Numbered from the stretch's first letter, positions 7,375-14,155 are shown. The stretch is DNA of 64,000 nucleotides from Fictibacillus phosphorivorans (GCF_023715845.1 NZ_JAMBOR010000009.1:62001-126000); one strand, 5' to 3'. Program-made: numbers and translations. Notes: generated by a model not told the origin, from the sequence alone.

Positions 7375-8577
7375 ATGGTATGTACTAAGAAGAAGTCGGC
7401 ATTTGTAACTTTGTTTTTAAGTGTTGCTTTGTTGTTTTCGTTATTTTTATCTAATTTGACACCTGTTAATGCGCAGGCAGAAACAAGACCAGTCACCTAT
7501 TTAGCTCTTGGGGACTCATTAGCTGCAGGCCAAACTCCGTACTTAAAAATAGGAAAAGGGTATACCGATTTGCTTGCGGAGGATTTAGACGAAATTGGAT
7601 TTTTAACGGCATTTAGTAAGCAATACGCTTTTTCCGGATATACATCAAAAAGAGTGTTAGAGGATATCAGAAATGATGTACGGAAAGGTAAGGGTGATAC
7701 CACTGGAATCAGAGCTCATATTACAGTGGCCGATATAATTACGTTAAATACTGGAGCAAATGACCTCCTTCAAAAGATAAAACGTACAGAAGAAGGACTC
7801 TCCATTGACCCCGCAGATCTTTCAAAAGTGTTAACAGAGGTTGAGTCAAATATAAAAGCCATATTAGAAGAAATACACATTCTTAATCCCCATGCTCACG
7901 TTTATGTTATGGGATATTACAATGCTTATCCATACTTACCAGTGAATCAGCAAGAACAGTTTCTTCCTATATTAAATGAATTAAACGATACGATTAAAGA
8001 AGCTGTCATTAGCAAAGGTGGAGTTTATGTACCAACAAAAGAAGTAATCGCAGTGAATGTCAAAGTCAATCTTCCGAATCCTTCAGACATTCACCCTAGT
8101 GTTAAAGGCTATGAAAAAATTGGGGGCGAGTTCTGGAAAGTCATCCTACCAACTATAACAAACCATTCTAGAGAAGCCATTTATGTGAACGGGTTGTTCC
8201 AAACATTTGATCAAGATCCTGTTTATATCAATGGACGGACACTAGTCCATGTACGCGGGGTGTTCGATGATTTAGGAGCTACTGTCAGCTGGGATTCAAA
8301 AACAAACTCGGTTATCATTAAAAAAGGTATAGATGTCGTAAAGCTTGAATTAAACTCGAATAAAGCTTATAAAAATGGAGTTCTCTTTAACCTAGATGCT
8401 TCTGCAAAAGTAATCAATAACAGAACGATGATTCCGCTAAGGTTTATCTCTGAATCCATTGGTGCAAAGGTGAAATGGATGGGGCGACAGGGAACATTTT
8501 TATTGCGGATTAATATTATATTTTATAGAAAATACCCCTCGACTTATGATGGAGGGGTATTTTTATGCTACAGATAA
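7375..8577 (+). CDS. secreted SGNH/GDSL hydrolase with C-terminal stalk domain; probable late frameshift
   Basis: ATG 7375 is chosen because AAGGGG lies 8 bases upstream and a signal peptide starts right there (lysines, then a hydrophobic run to VNAQA); the frame is open further up but without signals. 400 residues. Residues about 40-260 are an SGNH esterase/lipase: LALGDSLAAG (catalytic Ser), LNTGANDLL (block III) and SDIHPSVKGYEKIG (catalytic Asp-x-x-His). Residues about 270-370 are a stalk domain. The end is odd: after KWM the protein runs through the terminator hairpin at 8530. If one G is restored after 8478 the frame reads KWDGATGNIFIAD and stops at 8511-8513, just before the terminator. 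A one-base deletion, real or from sequencing, is therefore likely; only the last strand of the stalk domain is affected. Confidence 0.8.
   Translation: MVCTKKKSAFVTLFLSVALLFSLFLSNLTPVNAQAETRPVTYLALGDSLAAGQTPYLKIGKGYTDLLAEDLDEIGFLTAFSKQYAFSGYTSKRVLEDIRNDVRKGKGDTTGIRAHITVADIITLNTGANDLLQKIKRTEEGLSIDPADLSKVLTEVESNIKAILEEIHILNPHAHVYVMGYYNAYPYLPVNQQEQFLPILNELNDTIKEAVISKGGVYVPTKEVIAVNVKVNLPNPSDIHPSVKGYEKIGGEFWKVILPTITNHSREAIYVNGLFQTFDQDPVYINGRTLVHVRGVFDDLGATVSWDSKTNSVIIKKGIDVVKLELNSNKAYKNGVLFNLDASAKVINNRTMIPLRFISESIGAKVKWMGRQGTFLLRINIIFYRKYPSTYDGGVFLCYR
8530..8566 (+). terminator. Rho-independent terminator after the GDSL gene
   Basis: Perfect 11-bp stem AAATACCCCTC with its complement, then TTTTTAT. 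It overlaps the annotated 3' end of the preceding gene, one of the reasons to suspect a frameshift there. Confidence 0.85.
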
Positions 8578-8621
8578 CTTCTTGGAATCCATTTCAACTT
8601 CCTTTTCTGTAGGTATTATCC

Positions 8622-9188
8622 TTATTTTCTTTTTGCATAAATCACATACCTATCTGGGGCGTTTCCTACATATGAAAAGGGATAACAAGTAGTCAAAACT
8701 AATATTTCTTCAGGATAGGTTGATTGAATAATGGTTTGATTGTTTGCATCTACTATTTTAAAGTCAAAAATTTCATAAGTATATTCTCCAGTTGGAAGTT
8801 TTATAATTAATTCTTCATTTTTTTTCACTTTACCTAAATCTCTAAATACAGTGTCTCGGTGTCCTGATAAGAGAATTTGATTGTTTTGATTGGGGAATGA
8901 TGAGTTGGAAAAATGTCCAACACCTTTTTCAAGATCATCAGGATCTGTTCCTTCAATAATAGATAGATCTGCATTTAATGATGGTATTGATAACATTCCT
9001 ATCACTTCGCCTTTTTTAGGATTGAAATTGTTTGCATCATTATTTAATTGTTTAGGAAAACCTATAACTTCTTGAGCTTTAATAAAACTCTTCTTTTGTT
9101 CTTCTATAGTTATAACGTGCAGAACCCCCCCATAAAAAAACAACAATAATCCACTCATTATAAAAACCCAGCAAAGAAATCGAATCAT
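8622..9188 (-). CDS. srtD: class D sortase
   Basis: 188 residues from ATG 9188 (TTG 9200 in the same frame is the alternative; GGGGTGG between them is close to the ATG). One N-terminal membrane anchor (residues 1-22) and then the sortase beta-barrel: IGMLSIPSLNADLSIIEG, LLSGHRDTVF with catalytic H110, LTTCYPF with catalytic C168, and the R180 arginine (DRYVIYAK). The length and the TTCYPF/GNAPDR pattern match class D (SrtD/YhcS type). It is divergent from the tasA operon, whose fourth gene encodes a protein ending in an LPETA sorting signal, the only sorting substrate in the window. It shares its upstream region with the operon and so with the SinR-like operators. Confidence 0.92.
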   Translation of the reverse strand: MIRFLCWVFIMSGLLLFFYGGVLHVITIEEQKKSFIKAQEVIGFPKQLNNDANNFNPKKGEVIGMLSIPSLNADLSIIEGTDPDDLEKGVGHFSNSSFPNQNNQILLSGHRDTVFRDLGKVKKNEELIIKLPTGEYTYEIFDFKIVDANNQTIIQSTYPEEILVLTTCYPFSYVGNAPDRYVIYAKRK

Positions 9189-9237
9189 AAACCACCCCAA
9201 CTAATTAGGTTTTTGTTCCTAATTTTCTAACATGTAA

Positions 9238-9253
9238 GTACATTATAAAGAAC
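9238..9253. promoter_or_regulatory. SinR-like operator 1 (16-bp inverted repeat)
   Basis: GTACATTATAAAGAAC: the right half is a perfect reverse complement of the SinR consensus GTTCTYT and the left half is a weaker match. Same half-site spacing as operators 2 and 3. It is nearest to the sortase gene and could control it. Confidence 0.5.
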
Positions 9254-9322
9254 AAATATTTTTTTATAAAAAAACAAAATAGTAAGGAATACGGAGAAAA
9301 CGAATGGAAATAAAAGGATTTA

Positions 9323-9338
9323 GTTCTTTTTATAGAAC
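9323..9338. promoter_or_regulatory. SinR-like operator 2 (16-bp inverted repeat)
   Basis: GTTCTTTTTATAGAAC: left half is a perfect GTTCTYT and right half has one mismatch. It lies 85 bp from operator 1 and 73 bp from operator 3, start to start, close to 8 and 7 helical turns. Confidence 0.65.
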
Positions 9339-9379
9339 ATAAGGGGTAATTTAACGATTTTTTTATAGGTATTATGGAG

Positions 9380-9385
9380 TATACT
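9380..9385 (+). promoter_or_regulatory. possible -10 element of the matrix operon
   Basis: TATACT stands between operators 2 and 3, about 70 bases before the first start codon. No good -35 box is seen, so the assignment is tentative; repression by a protein bound on either side would be natural. Confidence 0.3.
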
Positions 9386-9395
9386 CAGTTTATAA

Positions 9396-9411
9396 GTTCT
9401 TAATAAAGAAC
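9396..9411. promoter_or_regulatory. SinR-like operator 3 (16-bp inverted repeat)
   Basis: GTTCTTAATAAAGAAC: right half is a perfect GTTCTYT on the minus strand and left half has one mismatch. It lies between the putative -10 and the first start codon of the operon. Confidence 0.65.
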
Positions 9412-9454
9412 AAAAGTGTTTTGAATATGAAATCTAAAGGGAGTGAAAAAATCA

Positions 9455-10033
9455 ATGGATTTTTACCCCAGCCGAAAAAACAAACACAGAAAATTTTCGA
9501 GAAAATCTAAAAAGAGGTTCTTGATAATTACAAACTTGTGGCTGCTTTATTTAATAATGATTTCAGTTTTATTAATACCAAACTCTACTACTTATTTAAG
9601 ATTTAATGATACAGAGCAAATCGTGATGCCTATAGCAGCTTCAGCAGATTTTTGTAGTGATAGCGAATTTAAGAAAAAAAATAAAAACATATGTAAGAAA
9701 AAGGACAACTCCGGAATAGGTAACGGGCCAGAGAATGGTGATGACGGAGAGTATGGTGATCCAGATAATCCGGGGAAAGGTAATGGTGACAAAAAGGATT
9801 GCCTTCCAAATGAATGTATAGACGATCATCCAAATAAAAAGAATCCGAAACAACCTCCTCATGGCAAGAAAGACAATCAAAAAGAGTCCACGGAAGATAC
9901 AGAAGATAAAAGGGACTCTGTTATAGAACCTGAGTTGTCTCCTAATCCAGATCAAAATGAAAAAGCAGATGAGCAAAATAATGAACCTGTAAATGCGTCA
10001 GAACTTCCTGAAGAAAGTGAACAAACACAATAA
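9455..10033 (+). CDS. TapA-like matrix fibre accessory protein (divergent)
   Basis: 192 residues from ATG 9455 (AAAGGGAG about 11 bases upstream; GTG 9443 lies inside that site). Very basic N-terminus (residues 6-21), one hydrophobic segment (about 22-42), then FNDTE at 50-54. That layout resembles TapA, whose signal sequence precedes an FHDIE motif, and TasA-family SipW cleavage regions. A Cys pair follows (C67, C80) as in TapA, then C116 and C121. The rest is a disordered Gly/Asn/Asp/Pro and Glu/Lys-rich tail without any folded TapA domain that I can see. First gene of the sipW-tasA operon, 21 bases before sipW, the position tapA has in B. subtilis. The role as fibre anchor or assembly factor is inferred from position and N-terminus only. 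Confidence 0.6.
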   Translation: MDFYPSRKNKHRKFSRKSKKRFLIITNLWLLYLIMISVLLIPNSTTYLRFNDTEQIVMPIAASADFCSDSEFKKKNKNICKKKDNSGIGNGPENGDDGEYGDPDNPGKGNGDKKDCLPNECIDDHPNKKNPKQPPHGKKDNQKESTEDTEDKRDSVIEPELSPNPDQNEKADEQNNEPVNASELPEESEQTQ

Positions 10034-10054
10034 TAGATAAAAAAGGTGGTTTTT

Positions 10055-10624
10055 ATGAAATTAACACTAAAGATTTTAAACGGATTATTAACCGTAGTTT
10101 TAGCCATAACATTGCTAGGTATGATTTTTGTGGTGATCTCTACCAAATCTTCTGGCGGTGAACCTAAAATATTTGGCTATCAGCTTAAGACAGTACTATC
10201 AGGATCCATGGAACCTACCTTTAAAACAGGTTCAATTATTGCAGTTAAGCCATTAAAAGATACTAGTAACCTAAAAAAATCAGATATAGTCACATTTCTT
10301 CAACAAGACCAAACCATGGTAACTCATAGAATTATAGAGGTAATAAAAAATGGAGAACAGACAATGTACCAGACAAAAGGTGATAACAATAAAGATGTCG
10401 ATGGTCAGCCAGTCTTAGCTCAGAATGTGGTTGCGAAATATTCCGATATTACTGTTCCTTATCTAGGCTATTTTATAGATTTTGCTAAGTCCAATAAAGG
10501 TACTGCAATGCTACTGATTATTCCAGGTGTACTATTACTAATTTACTCTGCAATTTCTATTTTGAGAGCTTTGAAAGAGCTGGATAGAGTTAATAAAAAT
10601 TCAGGTGTCGAAAAAACAGCTTAA
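10055..10624 (+). CDS. sipW: SipW-type (ER-type) signal peptidase I
   Basis: 189 residues from ATG 10055 with AAAAGGTGG five bases upstream. Membrane segments at about 9-29 and 150-170. The catalytic motif LSGSMEPTFKTGS carries the nucleophile S51. The general base is a His, not a Lys: VTHRIIEV with H91, followed by TKGDNNKDVDGQP with the conserved aspartates. This Ser-His arrangement defines the ER/archaeal-type enzymes, in bacilli represented by SipW, which processes TasA and TapA. It sits between the tapA-like gene and tasA exactly as in B. subtilis, which supports orthology. Confidence 0.93.
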   Translation: MKLTLKILNGLLTVVLAITLLGMIFVVISTKSSGGEPKIFGYQLKTVLSGSMEPTFKTGSIIAVKPLKDTSNLKKSDIVTFLQQDQTMVTHRIIEVIKNGEQTMYQTKGDNNKDVDGQPVLAQNVVAKYSDITVPYLGYFIDFAKSNKGTAMLLIIPGVLLLIYSAISILRALKELDRVNKNSGVEKTA

Positions 10625-10699
10625 CATTGGTTGATTCCCTAAATAGGGTTCAATATAAAATTACATACCTCGTAATTGAGGGAGAAGAGGGGAAAAAGA

Positions 10700-11581
10700 A
10701 TGAGTATTAAAAAACAGTTAGGTATGGGAGTAGCAACAGCAGCACTTGGTTTAACATTAGTAGGTGGGGGAACTTGGGCAGCATTCAACGATACAGCAAC
10801 GATAAACAATCATTTTGCCGCTGGAACGTTAGACTTGGAAGTTGGAAAAGTAAACAAAGCAGCAAACTTTGATCTTGGTAATATGAAGCCTGGGGATGAA
10901 GTTAAAAGAGTATTTACGTTAAATAATAAAGGAACACTCGCAATAAAAGAAGTATTACTAAATACAACAGCAGCAGGATTTAAGAAAGGAGTAGGGTCCA
11001 ATAAAAACATGGATGAATTTCTTTCACAATTTGAAATTAATGTTTTTAGTGTCGATTCAGAAAATACCGAAGGTAAATTCGAGCCAAGAAAAAGCCTTCT
11101 TCAAGGAAGCACATCTCTTACATTAGCCGATCTAGTAAATAATAATTATTCTGGTAAAATTAAACCAGCCTATTTAGCACAAGATTCTACAGATACAAGA
11201 ATCAATTTAGCACCATTAATTGCAGATCAAGAAGCTAAGAGAGGTATACCGGTTACACCAAGTGATAGTGATAGTGTAATGTTTGTTATTAAATTTAAAG
11301 ATGATAAAACAAGAGTTGGAGGAACTGCCGATAAGTACGGAGAATTTGTGCAAAATAAATTCCAAGGTAATTCTGCTAATTTTTACTTTAACCTAGAAGC
11401 AACTCAATGGGATGGAATGGAATTAGATAGCTCTCATGGTAATGGAGAAATAAACAATGGAGTTCAAGGTTCGGCTGACGGATTAACCTATCCTAATCCA
11501 AGGTCTATTCAAAATAGAAATGGTGAGGATCTTCGGAAACATAAAGATAATGAAGTAGTAGAACCAGCTAATAAAAATTAA
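10700..11581 (+). CDS. tasA: TasA, major biofilm matrix fibre protein (CalY/camelysin family)
   Basis: 293 residues from ATG 10700 (GAGGGG 7 bases upstream). The signal region KKQLGMGVATAALGLTLVGG ends in GTWAAFNDTA, the SipW cleavage context, so the mature protein should begin near residues 28-29. Recognised TasA landmarks follow: GTLDLEVGK, NMKPGDEVKRVFTLNNKGTL, AIKEVLL, DEFLSQFEINVFSV, FVIKFKDDKTR, QNKFQGNSANFYFNLEATQWDG and a hydrophilic Asn/Asp/Glu/Lys-rich tail. The match to B. subtilis TasA is end to end and the length is close (293 against about 261). After cleavage its free N-terminal strand is known in B. subtilis to fit into the next subunit by donor-strand complementation. A strong hairpin follows the stop. 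Confidence 0.94.
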   Translation: MSIKKQLGMGVATAALGLTLVGGGTWAAFNDTATINNHFAAGTLDLEVGKVNKAANFDLGNMKPGDEVKRVFTLNNKGTLAIKEVLLNTTAAGFKKGVGSNKNMDEFLSQFEINVFSVDSENTEGKFEPRKSLLQGSTSLTLADLVNNNYSGKIKPAYLAQDSTDTRINLAPLIADQEAKRGIPVTPSDSDSVMFVIKFKDDKTRVGGTADKYGEFVQNKFQGNSANFYFNLEATQWDGMELDSSHGNGEINNGVQGSADGLTYPNPRSIQNRNGEDLRKHKDNEVVEPANKN

Positions 11582-11593
11582 ATATATATTTTG

Positions 11594-11624
11594 TAAGAAA
11601 AGGTGGGTATCCCACCTTTTCTTA
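11594..11624 (+). terminator. intra-operon hairpin after tasA (attenuator or mRNA stabiliser)
   Basis: Perfect 14-bp stem TAAGAAAAGGTGGG with its complement and a 3-base loop, 12 bases after the tasA stop. No separate T-run follows (ATATAATTTG), but the descending arm is T-rich. It could lower readthrough into the sortase-substrate gene or protect the abundant tasA message. Confidence 0.7.
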
Positions 11625-11653
11625 ATATAATTTGTTAATTGAGAGGTTAAAGC

Positions 11654-12439
11654 ATGCAACTATTAAAAATACTTCTCACATATTTTATTTTTGTTTTATT
11701 TCAATCAACTGTAGTTCAAGCGCAAACAAATACTCCCCTTAACATTAATACAAATCCAAATAGTTTTTTATTTAATCTCACAAATATGAAACCAGGTGAT
11801 TGGGCAACGAGAAAACTTACTATACAAAACAGAGGAACAAAAGATTTTAAATATAATACTCAATCAAGATTTAAAGGCGGATCGAAAGAGTTATATAATG
11901 AGTTTTTACTTAAAGTATGGGATACAAATGGTATTTTATATAATGGAAAATTAAAAGATTTCAATGGAATGTCTTCAAGATATTTAAATTCTAAAAATCA
12001 GGAAGATCTTATGTTTGAAGTGAAATTTCCCTATGAACTAGGCAATGAATTTCAAGGTTTAACATTTGAGGTAGAATTTAAATTTATTATTGAAGAGTAT
12101 TACCCAGAAGATCCAGGAGATCCGGAAGATCCAGGTGATCCGGAAGGTCCGGGAAACTCAGAAGATCCCAGCGACGAAGAAGATCCAAGAGACTCAGAAA
12201 ATCCGAGTGATCCAGAAAATCCAAAAGATCCAGCTAATCCTGATGGAGATGAGACCATTCTCCCTGAACGCCCTATCGATAAAGGGGATTTAAATTCCCC
12301 GCCGGTTGAAGATCAGATATTACCCGAAACGGCAACAAATATGTATAACTATCTTTTGGGCGGTTTCTTTTTAGTTTTGTTTGGAACAGCAACATTATTT
12401 TACCAACGTAGTAAAAATAAAGGTAAATATCAAGCTTAG
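11654..12439 (+). CDS. LPXTG-type cell-wall-anchored TasA-like protein
   Basis: 261 residues. A short signal peptide of ordinary type I form (residues 1-23, ending VVQA), without the FNDT motif of SipW substrates. Residues about 35-148 look like one TasA/CalY-type beta domain: FNLTNMKPGDWATRKLTIQNRGT parallels the NMKPGDEVKRVFTLNNKGT segment of the preceding TasA, and YNEFLLKVWD parallels its LSQFEINVFS. Residues 150-200 are a Pro/Glu/Asp repeat (PEDPGDPEDPGDP) typical of wall-spanning regions. The C-terminus has LPETA (223-227), a hydrophobic stretch (233-250) and a basic tail, a complete sorting signal. Class D sortases are known to accept LPNTA-like signals ending in A. The sortase is divergent at the other end of the operon. 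Likely role: covalent wall base for the TasA fibre (inference). Confidence 0.85.
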   Translation: MQLLKILLTYFIFVLFQSTVVQAQTNTPLNINTNPNSFLFNLTNMKPGDWATRKLTIQNRGTKDFKYNTQSRFKGGSKELYNEFLLKVWDTNGILYNGKLKDFNGMSSRYLNSKNQEDLMFEVKFPYELGNEFQGLTFEVEFKFIIEEYYPEDPGDPEDPGDPEGPGNSEDPSDEEDPRDSENPSDPENPKDPANPDGDETILPERPIDKGDLNSPPVEDQILPETATNMYNYLLGGFFLVLFGTATLFYQRSKNKGKYQA

Positions 12440-12467
12440 GATTCTCCTGAAAAAGTAAAGGAAGCTG

Positions 12468-12800
12468 GTGATATTGCAGAATATTGGAGAGCAAATAAAA
12501 AGAATACGTTTAAAAAAGGGGTTAAGCATTACTAAATTAGCCATGATCGCAAAAATATCAAAAGGCTACCTAAGCAGCATCGAAAGTCATAAAACCAACC
12601 CGTCTGCGCATATGATTCAAAAATTGGCAAAAGCGTTGGAGGTCCCTGTGGAGCAACTGTTAAATGTTCAAATCGAGCTGCTTGATCCTGAGTGGGTTGA
12701 GCTTGTTACACAAGCAAAAGATATGGGAATCGATAAAGAAGAAGTACGTGCGTTTCTTGCTTATGAAGCTTGGAAACATTCCTTGAAAGAAGAGGTGTGA
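12468..12800 (+). CDS. sinR: SinR-type transcriptional repressor
   Basis: 110 residues from GTG 12468 (AAAGGAAG upstream; TTG 12474 is also possible). An XRE/Cro helix-turn-helix covers residues about 7-62 (LSITKLAMIAKISKGYLSSIESHKTN), with the same layout as SinR. The C-terminal part (LDPEWVELVTQAKDMGIDKEEVRAFLAYEAWKHS) matches the SinR/SinI-type dimerisation hook in position and pattern. In B. subtilis SinR represses tapA-sipW-tasA and eps and lies next to tasA; here it lies just downstream on the same strand, 28 bases after the sortase substrate, so it may be in the same transcript and give feedback on its own operon. No sinI antagonist gene is visible nearby. Three SinR-like operators lie in front of the operon. 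Confidence 0.85.
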   Translation: MILQNIGEQIKRIRLKKGLSITKLAMIAKISKGYLSSIESHKTNPSAHMIQKLAKALEVPVEQLLNVQIELLDPEWVELVTQAKDMGIDKEEVRAFLAYEAWKHSLKEEV

Positions 12801-12803
12801 ACG

Positions 12804-13028
12804 GTGATACGCATAGGGAACAGTTTGTACCTCTGCCATTTGAACGGTCACATCTTGAAGGTCCTGTACTTAGGTAATAACGAATGCGAGCTTTACCTTG
12901 GGGATGGGTATTAAGGAAAAGCACATTTTGATTATGTAAAAAAGAAACTGAACTTCATGGAGAAAAGATGGAACACTTCTAAATTAGTACACTATCAGTT
13001 TGAAGAGTTTCAGCCAACGCTGGATTAA
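12804..13028 (+). pseudogene. small gene after sinR, interrupted by an in-frame stop
   Basis: A frame starting at GTG 12804, four bases past the sinR stop and with GAAGAGGTG as ribosome site, reads 36 codons to TAA 12912-12914 and continues in the same frame for 37 more codons to TAA 13026-13028, just before a terminator. The two halves (IRIGNSLYLCHLNGHILK and KAHFDYVKKKLNFMEKRW) look like one small protein. I do not recognise it, and it has no SinI-like helix. The first 36 codons could still be expressed as a small protein. Confidence 0.45.
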
Positions 13029-13035
13029 ATTATTT

Positions 13036-13070
13036 AAAAAGCCCTCGCTTAAGTAGCGAAGGCTTTTTTT
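13036..13070 (+). terminator. Rho-independent terminator of the matrix operon
   Basis: Stem GCCCTCGCT/AGCGAAGGC with one bulge, 5-base loop, flanked by A-run and T7. It may serve the convergent gene at 13093 as well. Confidence 0.85.
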
Positions 13071-13092
13071 GTACATAGCTTTACCCTGATGA

Positions 13093-13542
13093 CTAGTTGA
13101 TGTACAGCGTATTTTCTTCTTCGCTAAATTCAAGTGTAACGCCAAGTGTGCGTTCGATTTGCTTTAACGAATTGATGGCTTTTCCAGAATAAATTTTTGC
13201 TGGGATGATGGCAAAAAGCACGCCGTCATTATCGAACTGGAAGAAGCGCGGGTGAAGTTTCATCGTGTATGAGATATCTCCACGTGTTGCGGTAATACTC
13301 TTTTTGTCGTACTTTACATTTCCACCGTTTGCATCTGCAATGGCTTCTACAGGAAGGATCAGGTTTTCTCTAACCAATCTTGCTCCTTCTAAAGACAGTT
13401 TATGTCCTTGATAGACAACAGTCACAATATTTGTATCCTGTTGCTGTTCTTTCTTAGCAGCAAATCCTGTTGTTCCCGCTGCAGCAACAGCTGTAAATGT
13501 TAAAGTAGTTGCGGTAACCCATTTTGCCAATGATTTTTTCAT
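13093..13542 (-). CDS. small secreted stalk-like protein under riboswitch control
   Basis: 149 residues with a clear signal peptide (KKSLAKWVTATTLTFTAVAAAG to about residue 28). The mature part resembles a divergent stalk domain: VTVVYQGHKLSLEGARLVRENLILPVEAIADANGGNVKYDKKSITATRGD, then IERTLGVTLEFSEEENTLYIN, i.e. the set of strands and the LPVEAIA helix where canonical copies have LVPLRFI. No catalytic signature is seen. ATG 13542 has a TAGGAGGAATT site which lies only about eight bases after the closing helix of the riboswitch-like structure, so control at translation is plausible. Its place beside the matrix locus fits a surface or matrix role. Confidence 0.7.
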   Translation of the reverse strand: MKKSLAKWVTATTLTFTAVAAAGTTGFAAKKEQQQDTNIVTVVYQGHKLSLEGARLVRENLILPVEAIADANGGNVKYDKKSITATRGDISYTMKLHPRFFQFDNDGVLFAIIPAKIYSGKAINSLKQIERTLGVTLEFSEEENTLYIN

Positions 13543-13562
13543 ACCAATTCCTCCTACAGTGT

Positions 13563-13645
13563 AATGGTAATGGCAGCTGGCTGGCGTAGTGCGAGACCTT
13601 AGCCCCTATAGCTTTGTGACACTGAATTTCTTCAGTTGTACCATT
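13563..13645 (-). promoter_or_regulatory. variant c-di-GMP class I (GEMM-I) riboswitch
   Basis: Read on the minus strand, 83 bases closed by a 7-bp helix (AATGGTA at 5', TACCATT at 3'). Inside are the hairpin CTGAAGAAATTCAG, the signature CAAAGCTATAGGGGCTAAGG, a hairpin arm and the closing GCCAGCCAGCTGCC element. Order and spacing are those of GEMM-I aptamers in Bacillus. Two conserved joints differ: TACAACT stands where GCAAACT is usual, and GTCACAAAGC where GACGCAAAGC is usual. No terminator follows; the ribosome site of the 13542 gene lies directly downstream. Confidence 0.72.
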
Positions 13646-13824
13646 TAAGTCTTAACCGCGGCATACCGATAACTAGTGAAACGGGTAAAAACTATATCTT
13701 TTTTATCGGTAAAAAAGTCCTTTTTGTTAGCCAATGTTTTTTATCTCATTTGTTTTCTATTAAAACGATAGTAATATACTTTTGTAAAAAAAATGTAAAA
13801 TAGTTTGATGATTTGATATACTAG

Positions 13825-14079
13825 GATTCGGACTGGTATTCATTCAGCTTTATGGCTCCTCACACCGGCCAGATCACATTCGATAACGATCAAATCGATG
13901 GAGTGATCAGCCTGTATGACAGCAAAGGCAAGTTGGTAGCCACTTCTGATACGTATGCAGTAGGAGATGCGGAAGTGCTGAACTACAACGTGAAAGCAGG
14001 AAAATACTTCATTAAAGTAACCGATGTGTTCGGTAATGCCTCTTTAACTCCATATTCGTTAAAGATGAAAATTAATTAA
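13825..14079 (+). pseudogene. remnant of a pre-peptidase C-terminal (PPC) domain
   Basis: Right after a stop codon (13822-13824) the frame reads DSDWYSFSFMAPHTGQITFDND and on to a normal stop at 14079. DWYSF...TGQITF is the typical start of a bacterial PPC domain, the tail of many secreted proteases. No start signal, signal peptide or catalytic domain precedes it, so only the 3' end of an old secreted protease gene remains. An ATG exists at 13852 but has no ribosome site. Confidence 0.7.
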
Positions 14080-14115
14080 TTTTCCATGTTCGTTCATAGA
14101 TAGAGAACGCTCAAT

Positions 14116-14155
14116 AAAGGGTAAACTCCCATCAGGGATGTTTGCCCTTTTTTTT
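14116..14155 (+). terminator. Rho-independent terminator
   Basis: Stem AAAGGGTAAACTCCC with GGGATGTTTGCCCTTT (two wobble or bulged positions) followed by T8; terminator of the lost protease gene, still intact. Confidence 0.8.

Noticed and set aside
9592-9976. minus-strand frames opposite the TapA-like gene
   Set aside because: Hydrophobic low-complexity shadows of an Asp/Asn/Lys-rich coding strand.
12090-12293. plus-strand frame inside the sortase-substrate gene
   Set aside because: Other reading frame of the Pro/Glu/Asp repeat; no ribosome site.
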